64,000 bases of DNA from Pseudomonadota bacterium (GCA_023423695.1 JAFAFA010000147.1:24711-88710); one strand, 5' to 3'; counted from the first letter of the stretch, positions 1 through 9,050 are shown. Program-made: numbers and translations. The notes: generated from the letters alone by a model not told the origin.

Positions 1-745
1 CGACCGTCAGGGCCGGGGCGGTGAGGTCGTTGGACCGCTCCAGCAGCAGCGCGGCCAGATCACGGGCGTCCGCCGGCTTGCGGGTGAAGCGGGCAGGCGC
101 GGAGAAGCGGGCGCCGCTCGCGCCCCTTGCAGCGGCCATCGCCTTGAACACCTCCGGCGTCGGCACCGGCACATTCGGGTTGACCAGCACCACATGGGTT
201 TCCGGCAGGTCCGGCGCCTCGTCCAGCACGTCGCCGATGCCGCCGAAATAGCAGCTGCGCCCGGCGACGCAGACCGGCACGTCGGCGCCCAGCCCGGCTG
301 CCACCGCGAACAGCGCCGGATCGTCGGCCGGCACCCCCCACAGGCGCGCCAGCGCCCGCAGGCAGGCGGCGGCGTCGGCCGATCCGCCGCCGATGCCGGA
401 CGCGACCGGCAGCGCCTTGGTCAGCGCGATCATCACGTCGGCCTGCCGTCCCAGCCGGGCGGCCAGAGCGTGGGCGGCGCGCATCACCAGATTGTCGGCC
501 GGGTTCTCGCCCAGCAGGGCCGGGCCGAAGGGACCGGCGATGGCCAGTCGCGGCCCGGCCGGCGGAAGATCGACGCCGCGCAGCGCCACCCGTGCGGCGC
601 CCGCGGTCAGGGTGATGACGTCGCCGAGTTCGGCGAAGGCGACGAGGCTGTCGAGCTCGTGATAGCCGTCGGCGCGCCGGCCGGTGACATGCAGGTACAG
701 GTTCAGCTTGGCCGGGGCGGCCTCGACTATGGGAATGCCGGTCAT
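1..745 (-). CDS. ispE: 4-diphosphocytidyl-2-C-methyl-D-erythritol kinase IspE (3' end outside window)
   Basis: Phosphorylates the 2-hydroxyl of CDP-methylerythritol with ATP in the cytosolic MEP pathway to isoprenoids. Read from an ATG at 745, the product opens MTGIPIVEAAPAKLNLYLHV and continues with GRRADGYHEL, the IspE N-terminal signature. The GHMP-kinase glycine-rich loop (ASGIGGGSADAAA) follows around residue 115. About 248 codons are present against a usual length near 290, so the C-terminus lies beyond base 1. No frameshift is seen in the visible part. The neighbour at 823 is on the same strand, 77 bases upstream, and not obviously related. Confidence 0.93.
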   Translation of the reverse strand, partial: MTGIPIVEAAPAKLNLYLHVTGRRADGYHELDSLVAFAELGDVITLTAGAARVALRGVDLPPAGPRLAIAGPFGPALLGENPADNLVMRAAHALAARLGRQADVMIALTKALPVASGIGGGSADAAACLRALARLWGVPADDPALFAVAAGLGADVPVCVAGRSCYFGGIGDVLDEAPDLPETHVVLVNPNVPVPTPEVFKAMAAARGASGARFSAPARFTRKPADARDLAALLLERSNDLTAPALTV

Positions 746-822
746 AAGCTCCAATCCGCTGGCGGGCGCGCGACGACGCGCACTGTGTCGCACCCTTGCC
801 CCTGCAGCGGCAAGGGGTTGCT

Positions 823-1383
823 TCACAGCTGCGCCAGCAGGTCCTTCAGCAGCGTCTCGCCCATCGGCCAGGGGCCGTGGCCGCTGTCGTCGTTGATGTG
901 GCCGACCTTGCCCGCATCGATGAAGTCGGCGCCCCACAGGGCGGCGAAACCGCAGGCGCGGGCGGCGGCGCAGTAGGGATCGTTGCGGCTGCCGACCACC
1001 ACCGCGGTGAAGGGCAGCGGATCGGTCGGCAACGGCGCGAAGCGGCGGACCACCGCCGGCAGGCGATCCGGCGACTCGACGTCGGGCGGGGCGACGAGCA
1101 AGGCCGCCGCCACCTTGTCCGCGGCGTCGGAACCCGCCGCCCAGCGCGCGACCAGGATGCAGGCCAAGCTGTGCGCGACCAGAACCACCGGACCCGGCGC
1201 GGCGAGGGCTGCGGCGCGGACCGCCGCATCCAGCCGCGCCACCCACCGCTCCGGCTCCGGCGCATCCCAGTCGCCGAGGTCGACGCGGTTCAGCGCCGGC
1301 AGCCGGCCTTCCAGCCAGCTCTGCCAATGCTCCGGCCCCGAATTGCCCAGGCCGGGAAGAACCAGAACGGTCGGCTGCGTCAT
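823..1383 (-). CDS. RBBP9/YdeN-family alpha/beta serine hydrolase
   Basis: A 186-residue small alpha/beta hydrolase. It starts with VLVLPGLGNSGPEHWQ, the N-terminal signature of the RBBP9/YdeN family. The nucleophile elbow is AHSLAC around residue 70, a family-typical variant of GxSxG with Ser as the probable nucleophile. An acidic residue in SRNDPYC (about 132) and a His in GHIN (about 160) are probable triad partners. There is no signal peptide, so it is cytosolic. Substrate is unknown; relatives are described as serine hydrolases with weak esterase activity. It lies upstream of ispE on the same strand. Confidence 0.85.
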   Translation of the reverse strand: MTQPTVLVLPGLGNSGPEHWQSWLEGRLPALNRVDLGDWDAPEPERWVARLDAAVRAAALAAPGPVVLVAHSLACILVARWAAGSDAADKVAAALLVAPPDVESPDRLPAVVRRFAPLPTDPLPFTAVVVGSRNDPYCAAARACGFAALWGADFIDAGKVGHINDDSGHGPWPMGETLLKDLLAQL

Positions 1384-1511
1384 TCTTTCAACTCTACGTT
1401 TGTAGCTGTTGCGTATAGTGTCGGATGAAAACCAAAAACATGGAAAATGCTCGCCGTCCGGTGGGCGGAGCAGGGCCGGGAAGCACCAACCGAAGATAGG
1501 GGAGAAGCGCC

Positions 1512-2738
1512 TTGGACATCAGCGTTACCATCGCACAGGATCTCTGCGATGCCATCGGCCGTGAACTGGATGCCGTCGTGTCCTTCATCGGCAAGGGCGG
1601 CACCGTCGCCGCCTCCACCGCGCGGGAGCGGGTCGGCACCGGCCATCCGGCCGCGTCCGACATCGTCGCGCGACGGCTGGACGAACGCGCTGTCAGCCGG
1701 GAGGAGGCGGCAAAGTCGGGCGGAACGATGCGCGAGGGATACGCCATCGCCATCGATCTTGACGGCGAGCGGGTGGGGGCGCTGGCCGTCGCCGGGCCGG
1801 CCGACCAGGCCCGCCGTTTCGCCCGCCTCGCCCGCCATTGGGTTGTGGCGACCCTGCGGGCCGAGACGGCGGAAACCCGCCGCGTCGCCGTGATGCGCGA
1901 CCTGTCCGACCGGGTGGAGCGCGAGGTCGGCGGGCTGTCTGCCGAACTGGCCGACGCCGGTCGCCGGCTGGAGGCGGCGGTCGCCTCCGTCCGCACCGCG
2001 GGGACCGAAGGGTTGCGCCAGACCGCCGATGCCGCCGGTGCCGCGCGCGCCGTCGACGGGTCGGTCGGTGCCATCGCCGGCATGCTCGACCGGCTGGCCT
2101 CCACCTCCGACCAGATTTCCGGCGACACCAGCAAGGCGCGGGAAATCAGCCTCGCGGCGGCGTCCGACAGCGACCGCGCCACCACCGTCATGAACTCCCT
2201 GCGCTCGGCGGCGGAGCAGATCGCCAGCGTGGTGAAGCTGATCAACGCCATCGCCAGCCAGACCAACCTGCTGGCGCTCAACGCCACCATCGAGGCCGCG
2301 CGCGCGGGTGAGGCCGGGCGCGGCTTCGCCGTCGTCGCCAACGAGGTGAAGGCCCTGTCGCGCCAGACCGCCGACGCCACCAAGCAGATCGCCGATCAGG
2401 TCGCCAACCTGCAGAAGGAGACGGCGGCGGTGGACGAGGCGCTGGGCCGCATCCATTCCACCATCGGTTCGATCCAGGCGATCAACGGTACCGTCGCCGC
2501 CGCCATCGACGAACAGGCGTCGCTGACCGCCGAGGTGGCGCGCTCGCTCGACCGCTCCCGCCAGGACGCCATGGCGGCGGAACAGCGGATCGGCGACGCC
2601 GAACAGACACTGGGTGGGGTGACGCGCACGCTGGACGAACTGGCGACGCTGAGCCAGACCATCGCGGCGCGGGCGGGAAGCCTGGGCAGCGGGCTGGGCA
2701 GCCGGCTGTCCGACGCGCTGCGTCAGGTCCGCGGATAG
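1512..2738 (+). CDS. Soluble methyl-accepting chemotaxis protein with CdaR-like diacid-recognition domain
   Basis: A 408-residue chemoreceptor. The C-terminal half is the MCP signalling hairpin, with the tip around residues 250-285 (IASQTNLLALNATIEAARAG, then FAVVANEVKALSRQTADATKQI). The N-terminal ~115 residues resemble the putative sugar-diacid recognition domain of CdaR-type regulators (an IAQDLCDAIG helix, then G..TVAAST..RVGTGHPAA and an IDLDGERVGALAVAG strand). No membrane segment is visible, so it should act in the cytoplasm through CheA/CheW. The start is TTG at 1512, chosen because GGGGAGA lies just upstream and no in-frame ATG fits the domain. The domain name is inferred by eye; the MCP call is firm. 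Confidence 0.88.
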   Translation: MDISVTIAQDLCDAIGRELDAVVSFIGKGGTVAASTARERVGTGHPAASDIVARRLDERAVSREEAAKSGGTMREGYAIAIDLDGERVGALAVAGPADQARRFARLARHWVVATLRAETAETRRVAVMRDLSDRVEREVGGLSAELADAGRRLEAAVASVRTAGTEGLRQTADAAGAARAVDGSVGAIAGMLDRLASTSDQISGDTSKAREISLAAASDSDRATTVMNSLRSAAEQIASVVKLINAIASQTNLLALNATIEAARAGEAGRGFAVVANEVKALSRQTADATKQIADQVANLQKETAAVDEALGRIHSTIGSIQAINGTVAAAIDEQASLTAEVARSLDRSRQDAMAAEQRIGDAEQTLGGVTRTLDELATLSQTIAARAGSLGSGLGSRLSDALRQVRG

Positions 2739-3532
2739 GGCTGCCGGTCCACCGGGTCGCCGCCGGGGCCGGTGATGATGCGGGCGCTGCCGCTTCGCGC
2801 GGCAGGGGCCGCACCGCCCGGCAGCGGCACGATCAGCCGGCGCTTCACCGGCTGCTGCGCCGCCCGGCGCGACACCCCGGCGAAGATCTGCTTCGACGCC
2901 TCGATCATCGTCACCCCGGCGAAGGCCTTGAACCAGCGCACGCCCACCTCTTCCCAGGCCGGCGCCGTCTTTTGCAGGAAATGCGAGCGCAGCGGCGGCA
3001 TGAACAGGGCGTGGCGGGTGCGTTCCGGCACGAACATGGTGTCGCGCAGCACCTGCTTCAGCTGCGAGGCCGAATAGGGGAAGCCATGGCCGAAGGGCGT
3101 CCAGTCGGCGCGCGCCCACAGGCCGCGGCGGTTCGGCACCACGGCCAGCACCCGGCCGCCGCCTGCCAGCACGCGCCAGATCTCGCGCATCATCGGCCGC
3201 AGCTGTTCCGTGCCCTCCAGACCGTGGACCAGCAGGACGCGGTCGATGGTGTTGTCGCCGAAGGGCAGGTCGGCCTCGTCGCCCAGCGCCACCATGCCCG
3301 GCCCCTCCGTCGGCCAGAAGCTGACGCCCTGGCTGGCCGGCATCACGGCGACCACCCGGTCCGCCTCACCCATGAAGGGGCGCAGATACGGGGTGGTGTA
3401 GCCGACGCCCAGCACGATCTGGTCGCGCACGTCCGGCCAGATGGTGCGGATGCGCCGGCGGATCATCCGCTGGGCGGTCCTCCCCAATCCGGACTCGTAG
3501 AACTCCCTCAGATCGACGATATCTGTGTACAT
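2723..3532 (-). CDS. Class I SAM-dependent methyltransferase (gloB-linked)
   Basis: A 269-residue methyltransferase-11-type protein. The nucleotide-binding region is degenerate: the first motif reads VLGVGYTTPYLRPF instead of the usual E/DxGxGxG. It is followed by DLPFGDNTIDRVLLVHGLE (motif II/III) and EIWRVLAGGGRVLAVVPNR. It starts at the ATG at 3532 and is divergent from gloB, with about 54 bases between the start codons. Substrate is unknown; this methyltransferase-gloB pair recurs in Alphaproteobacteria (from memory, not checked). The 3' end overlaps the chemoreceptor gene tail-to-tail by 16 bases. Confidence 0.82.
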   Translation of the reverse strand: MYTDIVDLREFYESGLGRTAQRMIRRRIRTIWPDVRDQIVLGVGYTTPYLRPFMGEADRVVAVMPASQGVSFWPTEGPGMVALGDEADLPFGDNTIDRVLLVHGLEGTEQLRPMMREIWRVLAGGGRVLAVVPNRRGLWARADWTPFGHGFPYSASQLKQVLRDTMFVPERTRHALFMPPLRSHFLQKTAPAWEEVGVRWFKAFAGVTMIEASKQIFAGVSRRAAQQPVKRRLIVPLPGGAAPAARSGSARIITGPGGDPVDRQPYPRT

Positions 3533-3586
3533 GGTATCCCAAGCGTAACACGGGTTTCGTATCGCAACAGCAGGGAGTCCGCTGCC

Positions 3587-4354
3587 GTGGAGGTCATTCT
3601 CGTTCCGGCTTTCGCCGACAATTACATTTATGTGCTGCGCGACGCGGCATCCGGCAAGGTCGGAGTCGTCGATCCCGGCGAAGCCGCACCGGTGCAGGCG
3701 GAACTGGAGCGGCGCGGCTGGGCCCTGACCCACATCTTCCTGACCCATCACCACAACGACCATATCGGCGGCGTGGCGGAACTGAAAGCCCGCCACCGCG
3801 CCACTGTGATCGGCGCCCGTGCCGACGCCCACCGCATCCCCGACCTGGACGTTGCGCTCAGCGACGGCGACCGCACGGTGTTCGGGGAGCAGACCGCCCG
3901 CGTCATCGCCGTTCCCGGCCACACCAGCGGCCACATCGCCTTCTGGTTCGAGGCGGCCGAGACTCTGTTCAGCGGCGACACCCTGTTCTCGCTCGGCTGC
4001 GGACGCCTGTTCGAAGGCACGCCGGCCCAGATGTGGGAGTCGCTGCAAAGCCTGCGGTCGCTGACCGATTCGACCCGCGTCTATTGCGGCCACGAGTACA
4101 CCCAGTCCAACGGCCGCTTCGCTCTGACCGTCGACCCGGACAATTCCGCCCTTCAGCAGCGCATGGACGAGGTCGCGGCATTGCGAGAGCGCAACCAGCC
4201 GACGATCCCGACCACCATCGGCCTGGAACGCCGGACCAACCCCTTCCTGCGCGCCGACGACCCCGGCGTGCAGTCCGCCATCGGCCTGCCCGGCGCCCCG
4301 GCGGTGGAGGTCTTCACCGAACTCCGCCACCGCAAGGACCATTTCCGCGGGTAA
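3587..4354 (+). CDS. gloB: Hydroxyacylglutathione hydrolase (glyoxalase II)
   Basis: Hydrolyses S-lactoylglutathione to lactate and glutathione, the second step of methylglyoxal detoxification in the cytosol. The 255-residue product has the metallo-beta-lactamase metal motif THHHNDHIGG (about 54-63), then a His in VPGHTSGHI, the bridging Asp in FSGDTLFSLGCGRLFEG, and CGHEYTQSN. The C-terminal substrate domain carries RTNPFLR. A GTG start at 3587 is chosen because CAGGGAG lies ten bases upstream and the protein then begins VEVILVPAFADNYIY, where this family begins. Confidence 0.95.
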   Translation: MEVILVPAFADNYIYVLRDAASGKVGVVDPGEAAPVQAELERRGWALTHIFLTHHHNDHIGGVAELKARHRATVIGARADAHRIPDLDVALSDGDRTVFGEQTARVIAVPGHTSGHIAFWFEAAETLFSGDTLFSLGCGRLFEGTPAQMWESLQSLRSLTDSTRVYCGHEYTQSNGRFALTVDPDNSALQQRMDEVAALRERNQPTIPTTIGLERRTNPFLRADDPGVQSAIGLPGAPAVEVFTELRHRKDHFRG

Positions 4355-4397
4355 GTGACGGGACCGGGCGGTCGCCGCCGCCCGGGGTCGCCGCCGG

Positions 4398-7127
4398 TCA
4401 GAACTGCTTCAGCAGGCGGTCGATGTAGTTGCGTTCCTCCTGCGGGCGGCCGTACTGGCCGGAGCGGCGGCGGAGTTCGTCCAGGATTTCGCGGGCGCGC
4501 TGCAGTTCCGACTGTTCCGGGATCTTCACGTCGTTGGAATCCTGCATGCCGTAACCGGACGGGCGGCGGCCCAGCGGGTCGCGGCCGCGGCCGTTCTGGC
4601 GCGGCATCTGGCCCTGCTGGCCCATCATGGCCGGTCCCTGGCCCATCATCATCTGCTGGGCCATCTGCTCGGCCATGCCCTGCATCCCCTGCTGAAGCTG
4701 CTCCATAGCCTCGGTCTGTGACGGCACGGCGGCGCCGGGGGCGCCCTGCTGCAGGGCCTGGGCGGCGTCGCGCATGGCGCGTTCGGCGCGGCCCAGCGGC
4801 TGGGGGATCTCGCCGCCCTGCTGCTCGCCCATGCGGCGCATCAGTTCGCCCAGCTGGCGGCGCAGGGCCTCCTGCTGCTCGGCCTGCTTCTGCAGGGTCG
4901 GGCTGCCGGGATTTTGCTGGCCGTTCTGCTGACCGTTCTGCTGCTGGCCGTTCTGGTTGCGGCGCTGGTTGGGCTGCCGGTTGCGCGGCTGTTCGCCCTG
5001 CTGCCCTTGCTGCTGCTGGTCCATCGACTCCTGCGACTGGCGGAAGCTCTGGTCCAGAAGCTGTTGCTGCTGCTGGGCCAGCTTCTGCAACTGCTGCATC
5101 ATCTCCCAGTTCTGGTTCTGCTGTTGGCCGTTCTGCTGGTTCATCTGGGCCATGGCGCCGGAGCGCATGTTCTCCAGCATCTGCTGCAGTTGGGACAGCA
5201 TCTGGCGCGCGGCGTCGCGCGATCCCGTCTGCGCCATTTCGCGCATCTGGTCGAGCATCTGCTGCAGGTCGTTGCGGTCGGTCATCTGGTCGGCCATCTC
5301 CGGCGGGACCATGGGCAGCTGCTCGCCGCGCTGCATGGCTTCCATCATCCGCTGTTCCATGGCGTCCAGGAACTTGTCGAGCGCGGCCTGCAGCTCGTCC
5401 ATCAGGCGGTTCAGCTCCTCGTCCGACGCATTCTTGTCCAGCGCTTCGGACAGCCGCTTCTCGGCGTCGCGCAGATCCTTCTCGGCCAGCGACAGGCCGC
5501 CGTCCTCGATGCGCAGCGCGGTTTCCCACATCAGCTGCTGCAGCGGGGGGATGGCCTCGGCGCTTTCATCCAGCATCAGCCGGGCTATGGCGGTGCGCAT
5601 CGACAGGAAGGCGACGATGTCGTCGCCATAGGTGCCGGGCCGGGCGGAGATCTCGGCCAGCGCGCGGGCGACCTGCACCCGCGAACCCTGCGGGTTGCGG
5701 GTCAGGATCTTGCGCTGGTTCACGATGGCGCGGGCGACCGGGTGGTTGAAGGTCCGTTCCGGCAGGGTGATCGCCGCATCCTCCGACCGGCCGGTCTGGC
5801 CGGCGCCGTCGGTGGCGGTCAGGCGCACGGTCACCGGCATGCCGGCCCAGGGGTGGGCGGTCAGGTCCTGGAAGGATGTGCTGTGCGCCTCCTTCGGGCG
5901 GACGCCGGGCAGCGACAGCGCAAGCTCCAGCATCTCGGCGCTGTCCGCCTTCTGCTCCGCCGCTTTCCTGTCGGCGTCGGTCGCCGGCGGGACGGCCAGG
6001 GCGAGGCGGACTTGCGCCTTGAGCTCGGTCAGGCCGTAATCGTCACGGGCGGCATAGTCCAGCTTCAGGGCGCCGCGTTCGGCAGCCGATGGCGGGCTGG
6101 CATGTGCGACGATGGGCGCGCGGTCCGGCACCACCTGGATCGGCCAGGAGCCGAGCGTGCGGCCGCCCTGGGTGACGGAGATGCGGGTGCCGCCGGTCAC
6201 CGGCCTTTGCACCTGGAAATTGGTGGAATCCACCGCTTCGAACAGGCCGGTCTGGTCGCCGGCCTCCAGGCTGGGGGTGCCGCTGCCGCCGGTGACGCGG
6301 GCCAGCACGAGGCTGCCCTGCGGGATGTGGACCGGCTGGTCGGCCGACTGCTGGCTGTGCGCCTGCTTGCTGGCTCCCTGCTGGCCGGGGGGCGTTCCGG
6401 CGGCCGAGCTTGCGGTGGTGGCGGTGGACCCGGATTTCAGGAAGACCGGCGGCAGGCCGGTATACTCGGGCGGGTTGATCCAGAGGTCGAGCGTGGCCGT
6501 GGCCGTGGCGGTGCCGCCGTCCAGCCGCGGGGTCAGGGCGGCGGCCACCCGCGGGCGCCAATCGCCCCAGGCGGCGGCCCCCGCCACCACCAGCGCCAGG
6601 ATCACAAGGGCGCGCAGGGCGTAGCGGTCGTGCGACGGAACCTCGGTCCCCGGCCAGGCGACGCGCAGTTTGCGCATCGCGGCGCGGACGCGCTCCTGGT
6701 GCAGGCGCCACAGGGCCTGGGCCATCGGATCGTTGCCGGCGGGGCGGTCGCGCAGTGTGTGCAGCGGTCGGTGGTCCAGGCCGCTGTCGCGTTCCAGTCG
6801 CCGTCGCGCCTCATCCTCGGCCGGGGCGCGGAAGCGCCGGACGCCGAGGACGAGCGACAGCAGGAAGGCCGCGGCGAGCGCCAGCAGCGCCAGCACATGC
6901 AGCCAGCCCGGCAACAGGATCAGCAGATTCAGCAGGGCCAGCGCCAGAAAGGCGCCCAGCACGGACAGCGGCGCCCACAGCGCAGGCCCCAGCCTTTCCC
7001 ATAACAGCGCCGCGCGCGCCTGGGCCAGCCTGAAGCGCGGCTCCCTCACGCCGTCGCCCGCCAAACCGTCGTTGGCTGCTCGGCTTGGGCCTAGTCCGGA
7101 GTCGCCGCGTCGCTCGTTCTGCTTCAT
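4398..7127 (-). CDS. TIGR02302/DUF4175 family large membrane protein with Gln-rich tail
   Basis: A 909-residue protein of unknown function. The N-terminus has two adjacent hydrophobic spans (about residues 40-85: LSVLGAFLALALLNLLILL and the following leucine-rich stretch) and a third near 170-190. A large, presumably periplasmic, region follows, with segments like DRAPIVAHASPPSAAERGAL and ARDDYGLTELKAQV. Then come acidic helical repeats and a low-complexity tail (about 640-870) rich in Gln, Asn and Met. Length and order match the alphaproteobacterial DUF4175 family. The ATG at 7127 is preceded by GGAGGGGG and is preferred over a longer in-frame start at 7193. It may act in the envelope, but nothing here shows a reaction. 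Confidence 0.82.
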   Translation of the reverse strand: MKQNERRGDSGLGPSRAANDGLAGDGVREPRFRLAQARAALLWERLGPALWAPLSVLGAFLALALLNLLILLPGWLHVLALLALAAAFLLSLVLGVRRFRAPAEDEARRRLERDSGLDHRPLHTLRDRPAGNDPMAQALWRLHQERVRAAMRKLRVAWPGTEVPSHDRYALRALVILALVVAGAAAWGDWRPRVAAALTPRLDGGTATATATLDLWINPPEYTGLPPVFLKSGSTATTASSAAGTPPGQQGASKQAHSQQSADQPVHIPQGSLVLARVTGGSGTPSLEAGDQTGLFEAVDSTNFQVQRPVTGGTRISVTQGGRTLGSWPIQVVPDRAPIVAHASPPSAAERGALKLDYAARDDYGLTELKAQVRLALAVPPATDADRKAAEQKADSAEMLELALSLPGVRPKEAHSTSFQDLTAHPWAGMPVTVRLTATDGAGQTGRSEDAAITLPERTFNHPVARAIVNQRKILTRNPQGSRVQVARALAEISARPGTYGDDIVAFLSMRTAIARLMLDESAEAIPPLQQLMWETALRIEDGGLSLAEKDLRDAEKRLSEALDKNASDEELNRLMDELQAALDKFLDAMEQRMMEAMQRGEQLPMVPPEMADQMTDRNDLQQMLDQMREMAQTGSRDAARQMLSQLQQMLENMRSGAMAQMNQQNGQQQNQNWEMMQQLQKLAQQQQQLLDQSFRQSQESMDQQQQGQQGEQPRNRQPNQRRNQNGQQQNGQQNGQQNPGSPTLQKQAEQQEALRRQLGELMRRMGEQQGGEIPQPLGRAERAMRDAAQALQQGAPGAAVPSQTEAMEQLQQGMQGMAEQMAQQMMMGQGPAMMGQQGQMPRQNGRGRDPLGRRPSGYGMQDSNDVKIPEQSELQRAREILDELRRRSGQYGRPQEERNYIDRLLKQF

Positions 7128-7306
7128 GCCGCCCCCTCCGCGCCGAAATGCAGCCGGTCCGCCGCCGCCCACCGATACTGCTGCGCGCTTCAATCATATA
7201 GGCGCCACCGATTGATTTTGCCCACCGGCGCGATGGTACAGCCCATCATTGCGCAGTGGCGAAACTATGGCGCGAAATTCTGAAGGGGAAACAGGCGGTT
7301 GCAGAT

Positions 7307-8245
7307 TCAGTCGCCGTCGCCGGGCGGCAGCGGCTGGGACGCGGCGGCACGGCGCCGGGTCTCGCGATGCAGGATGTAGAGGCCGCTCGCCATCACCACC
7401 GCGGCCCCGACCGCCATGGTGCCCGTCGGCACCTCCCCCCAGATCAGCCAGCCGAAGCCGACCGCCAGCAGAAGCGAGGTGTAGTTCAGCGGCGCCACCA
7501 CCGCGGCCGGCGCCAGCGAATAGGCGCGCGTCAGCATCAACTGCCCGCAGCCGCCCAGCAGGCCGGTCGCCACCAGCAGAAGCCAGTCCATCGGCTCCGG
7601 CGTGACCCAGGAAAAGGGCAGGGTCAGCCCGAGGAGGACGGTGGTCAGAAGAGTGAAATAGAAGACGATGGTGTCCGGCGGCTCCGTCCGGCTCAACTGG
7701 CGGATGGCGATCATCGCCAGCGCGTTCGTCAGCGCGCCGAACAGCGCGATGATGGCACCCAGGTTCAGCACGTCGCCGCTGGGCTGTACGATGATCAGCA
7801 CGCCGGCGAAGCCGACCAGCACCGCGCTCCAGCGGTGGATGCCGACCTTCTCGCTCAGCAGCGGCACCGACAGCGCGGTGAGGAACAGCGGGGCGGCGAA
7901 GTTCAGCGCGATGGCATCGCCCAGCGGCAGCAGGTGGAACGACCAGAACATGGCGACCATGGTGGTCAGCCCGATCAGCGACCGCCCCATATGGCCCCAG
8001 GGATAGCGGGTGTACAGTGTGGACGCGAAGCCCTTGCCCAGATGGATCGACAGGCAGACCGGGATCAGTGCGAACAGGCTGCGGAAGAACATCACCTCGG
8101 TCACCGGGAAGCGGTCCATCAGGAGCTTCGCCAGGACGTTCATCAGCGAGAAGAACAGCACCGAAGCCAGCATCGAACCGATGCCGAGCGGGGTGTTGTC
8201 GATGCGCTTGTGCGGCTTGGAGAGGGTTTGCGGCGGGACTGTCAC
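7307..8245 (-). CDS. EamA/DMT-family permease
   Basis: A 312-residue drug/metabolite transporter superfamily member with about ten hydrophobic spans in two EamA repeats (roughly residues 20-150 and 165-295). The second half includes ARAYSLAPAAVVAPLNYTSLL, followed by a final GxxxMASGLYIL helix, typical of S-adenosylmethionine or riboflavin-type EamA carriers. Inner membrane; substrate not predictable. It starts at an ATG at 8245. It is separated from the upstream FlaF-like gene by a strong terminator at 8268-8301, so it has its own promoter. Confidence 0.85.
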   Translation of the reverse strand: MTVPPQTLSKPHKRIDNTPLGIGSMLASVLFFSLMNVLAKLLMDRFPVTEVMFFRSLFALIPVCLSIHLGKGFASTLYTRYPWGHMGRSLIGLTTMVAMFWSFHLLPLGDAIALNFAAPLFLTALSVPLLSEKVGIHRWSAVLVGFAGVLIIVQPSGDVLNLGAIIALFGALTNALAMIAIRQLSRTEPPDTIVFYFTLLTTVLLGLTLPFSWVTPEPMDWLLLVATGLLGGCGQLMLTRAYSLAPAAVVAPLNYTSLLLAVGFGWLIWGEVPTGTMAVGAAVVMASGLYILHRETRRRAAASQPLPPGDGD

Positions 8246-8267
8246 GGTGCGCCGAGCCTACCAAGCG

Positions 8268-8301
8268 AAAACGCCCGCGTCACGGTGTCGCGACGCGGGC
8301 G
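8268..8301 (-). terminator. Rho-independent terminator after the FlaF-DUF2934 gene
   Basis: A perfect 10-bp stem, CGCCCGCGTC (8272-8281) with GACGCGGGCG (8292-8301), loop of 10. On the minus strand it is followed directly by TTTT (8268-8271). It lies 68 bases after the stop codon of the gene at 8370-8915 and before the EamA gene. Confidence 0.8.
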
Positions 8302-8369
8302 GTCATGTTCATGGGGTATGGCGGCGTTGCGAAAACCCGCCAAGCCCGCCGTCTAACCGACTGAGGTGC

Positions 8370-8915
8370 TTAAACTTTGAACAGGCCGGAGACCTCGGCC
8401 TCGGCGCGCAACCAGTGCTCCTGCTCGCGCCCTTCCGGGCGGCCGTCCTCTTCCCAGATCTGATAGGCGCGTTCCTGGATCATCCGGTTGCGCTGGCCGC
8501 TCAGCAGGCCTTCGGCGATGTTCATGTTCAAGCGGGCCAGCGAGACCAGCTTGCTCGTCTCGATGGCGCCCTGGGTCGCCAGCATGGTGGTGGAGACGAC
8601 ATACTGCGCCAGATTGCGCAGGTTGGCCTTCACCTCCGGCTCGACCGGGCAGTCGCCGTTCAGCAGGACGGTCTTGATCGCGATCCACAGCTTCAGATTC
8701 TGGTCCAGCGCGATGCTGACCTTCTCCGGAGAATCCGATTCCAGAAGGCTGCTGGCCGCCTGCAGCAGGACGATGCTGTCCTGTTCCACCGACGCGAAGT
8801 TGGTCCGCAGGATGATGTCGGCCCAGCTTTCCACCGGCGCTTCGAAGACGGGCGCGGCAGCGGAAGGAGCGGTTGCGGGAGCAGCGGAGGCGGCGGTCTT
8901 GCGCTTGGTGGCCAT
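8370..8915 (-). CDS. FlaF-like protein fused to a C-terminal DUF2934 domain
   Basis: A 181-residue cytosolic protein. Residues ~40-140 follow the FlaF pattern: a helix ending LLQAASSLL, then ALDQNLKLWIAIKTVL, PVEPEVKANLRNLAQYVV and SLARLNMNIAEGLL. These correspond to the A.EHNRKLW, RNNIANLA and INREIAAGL blocks of FlaF flagellin regulators. Residues ~145-178 (IQERAYQIWEEDGRPEGREQ, then HWLRAEAEV) are a clear DUF2934 motif. FlaF usually helps flagellin synthesis or assembly next to flbT and flagellin genes; none are here. The ATG at 8915 has GGGGAA upstream; a TTG at 8960 is a longer alternative. Domain calls are by eye. Confidence 0.62.
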   Translation of the reverse strand: MATKRKTAASAAPATAPSAAAPVFEAPVESWADIILRTNFASVEQDSIVLLQAASSLLESDSPEKVSIALDQNLKLWIAIKTVLLNGDCPVEPEVKANLRNLAQYVVSTTMLATQGAIETSKLVSLARLNMNIAEGLLSGQRNRMIQERAYQIWEEDGRPEGREQEHWLRAEAEVSGLFKV

Positions 8916-9050
8916 GGTGGGTTCCCCGGGGAGCGTTCGGTCCGCGTCCACTTGAGCCAACCATGTTTAAAATGCAGTTAAGACGCTACCGCTGCGCGCG
9001 TTTTCCTACCGTCAGACGGCGCGACACGATGTCCTGCCGCGCCGGCGGGG

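Noticed and set aside
194..976. Plus-strand 260-codon frame opposite ispE
   Set aside because: Composition is typical of an antisense shadow (Gly/Arg/His/Gln-rich); ispE on the other strand has full motif support.
4900..5110. CTG/TTG-rich repetitive stretch as a DNA repeat element
   Set aside because: It is the coding sequence of the Gln-rich tail of the DUF4175 protein on the minus strand.
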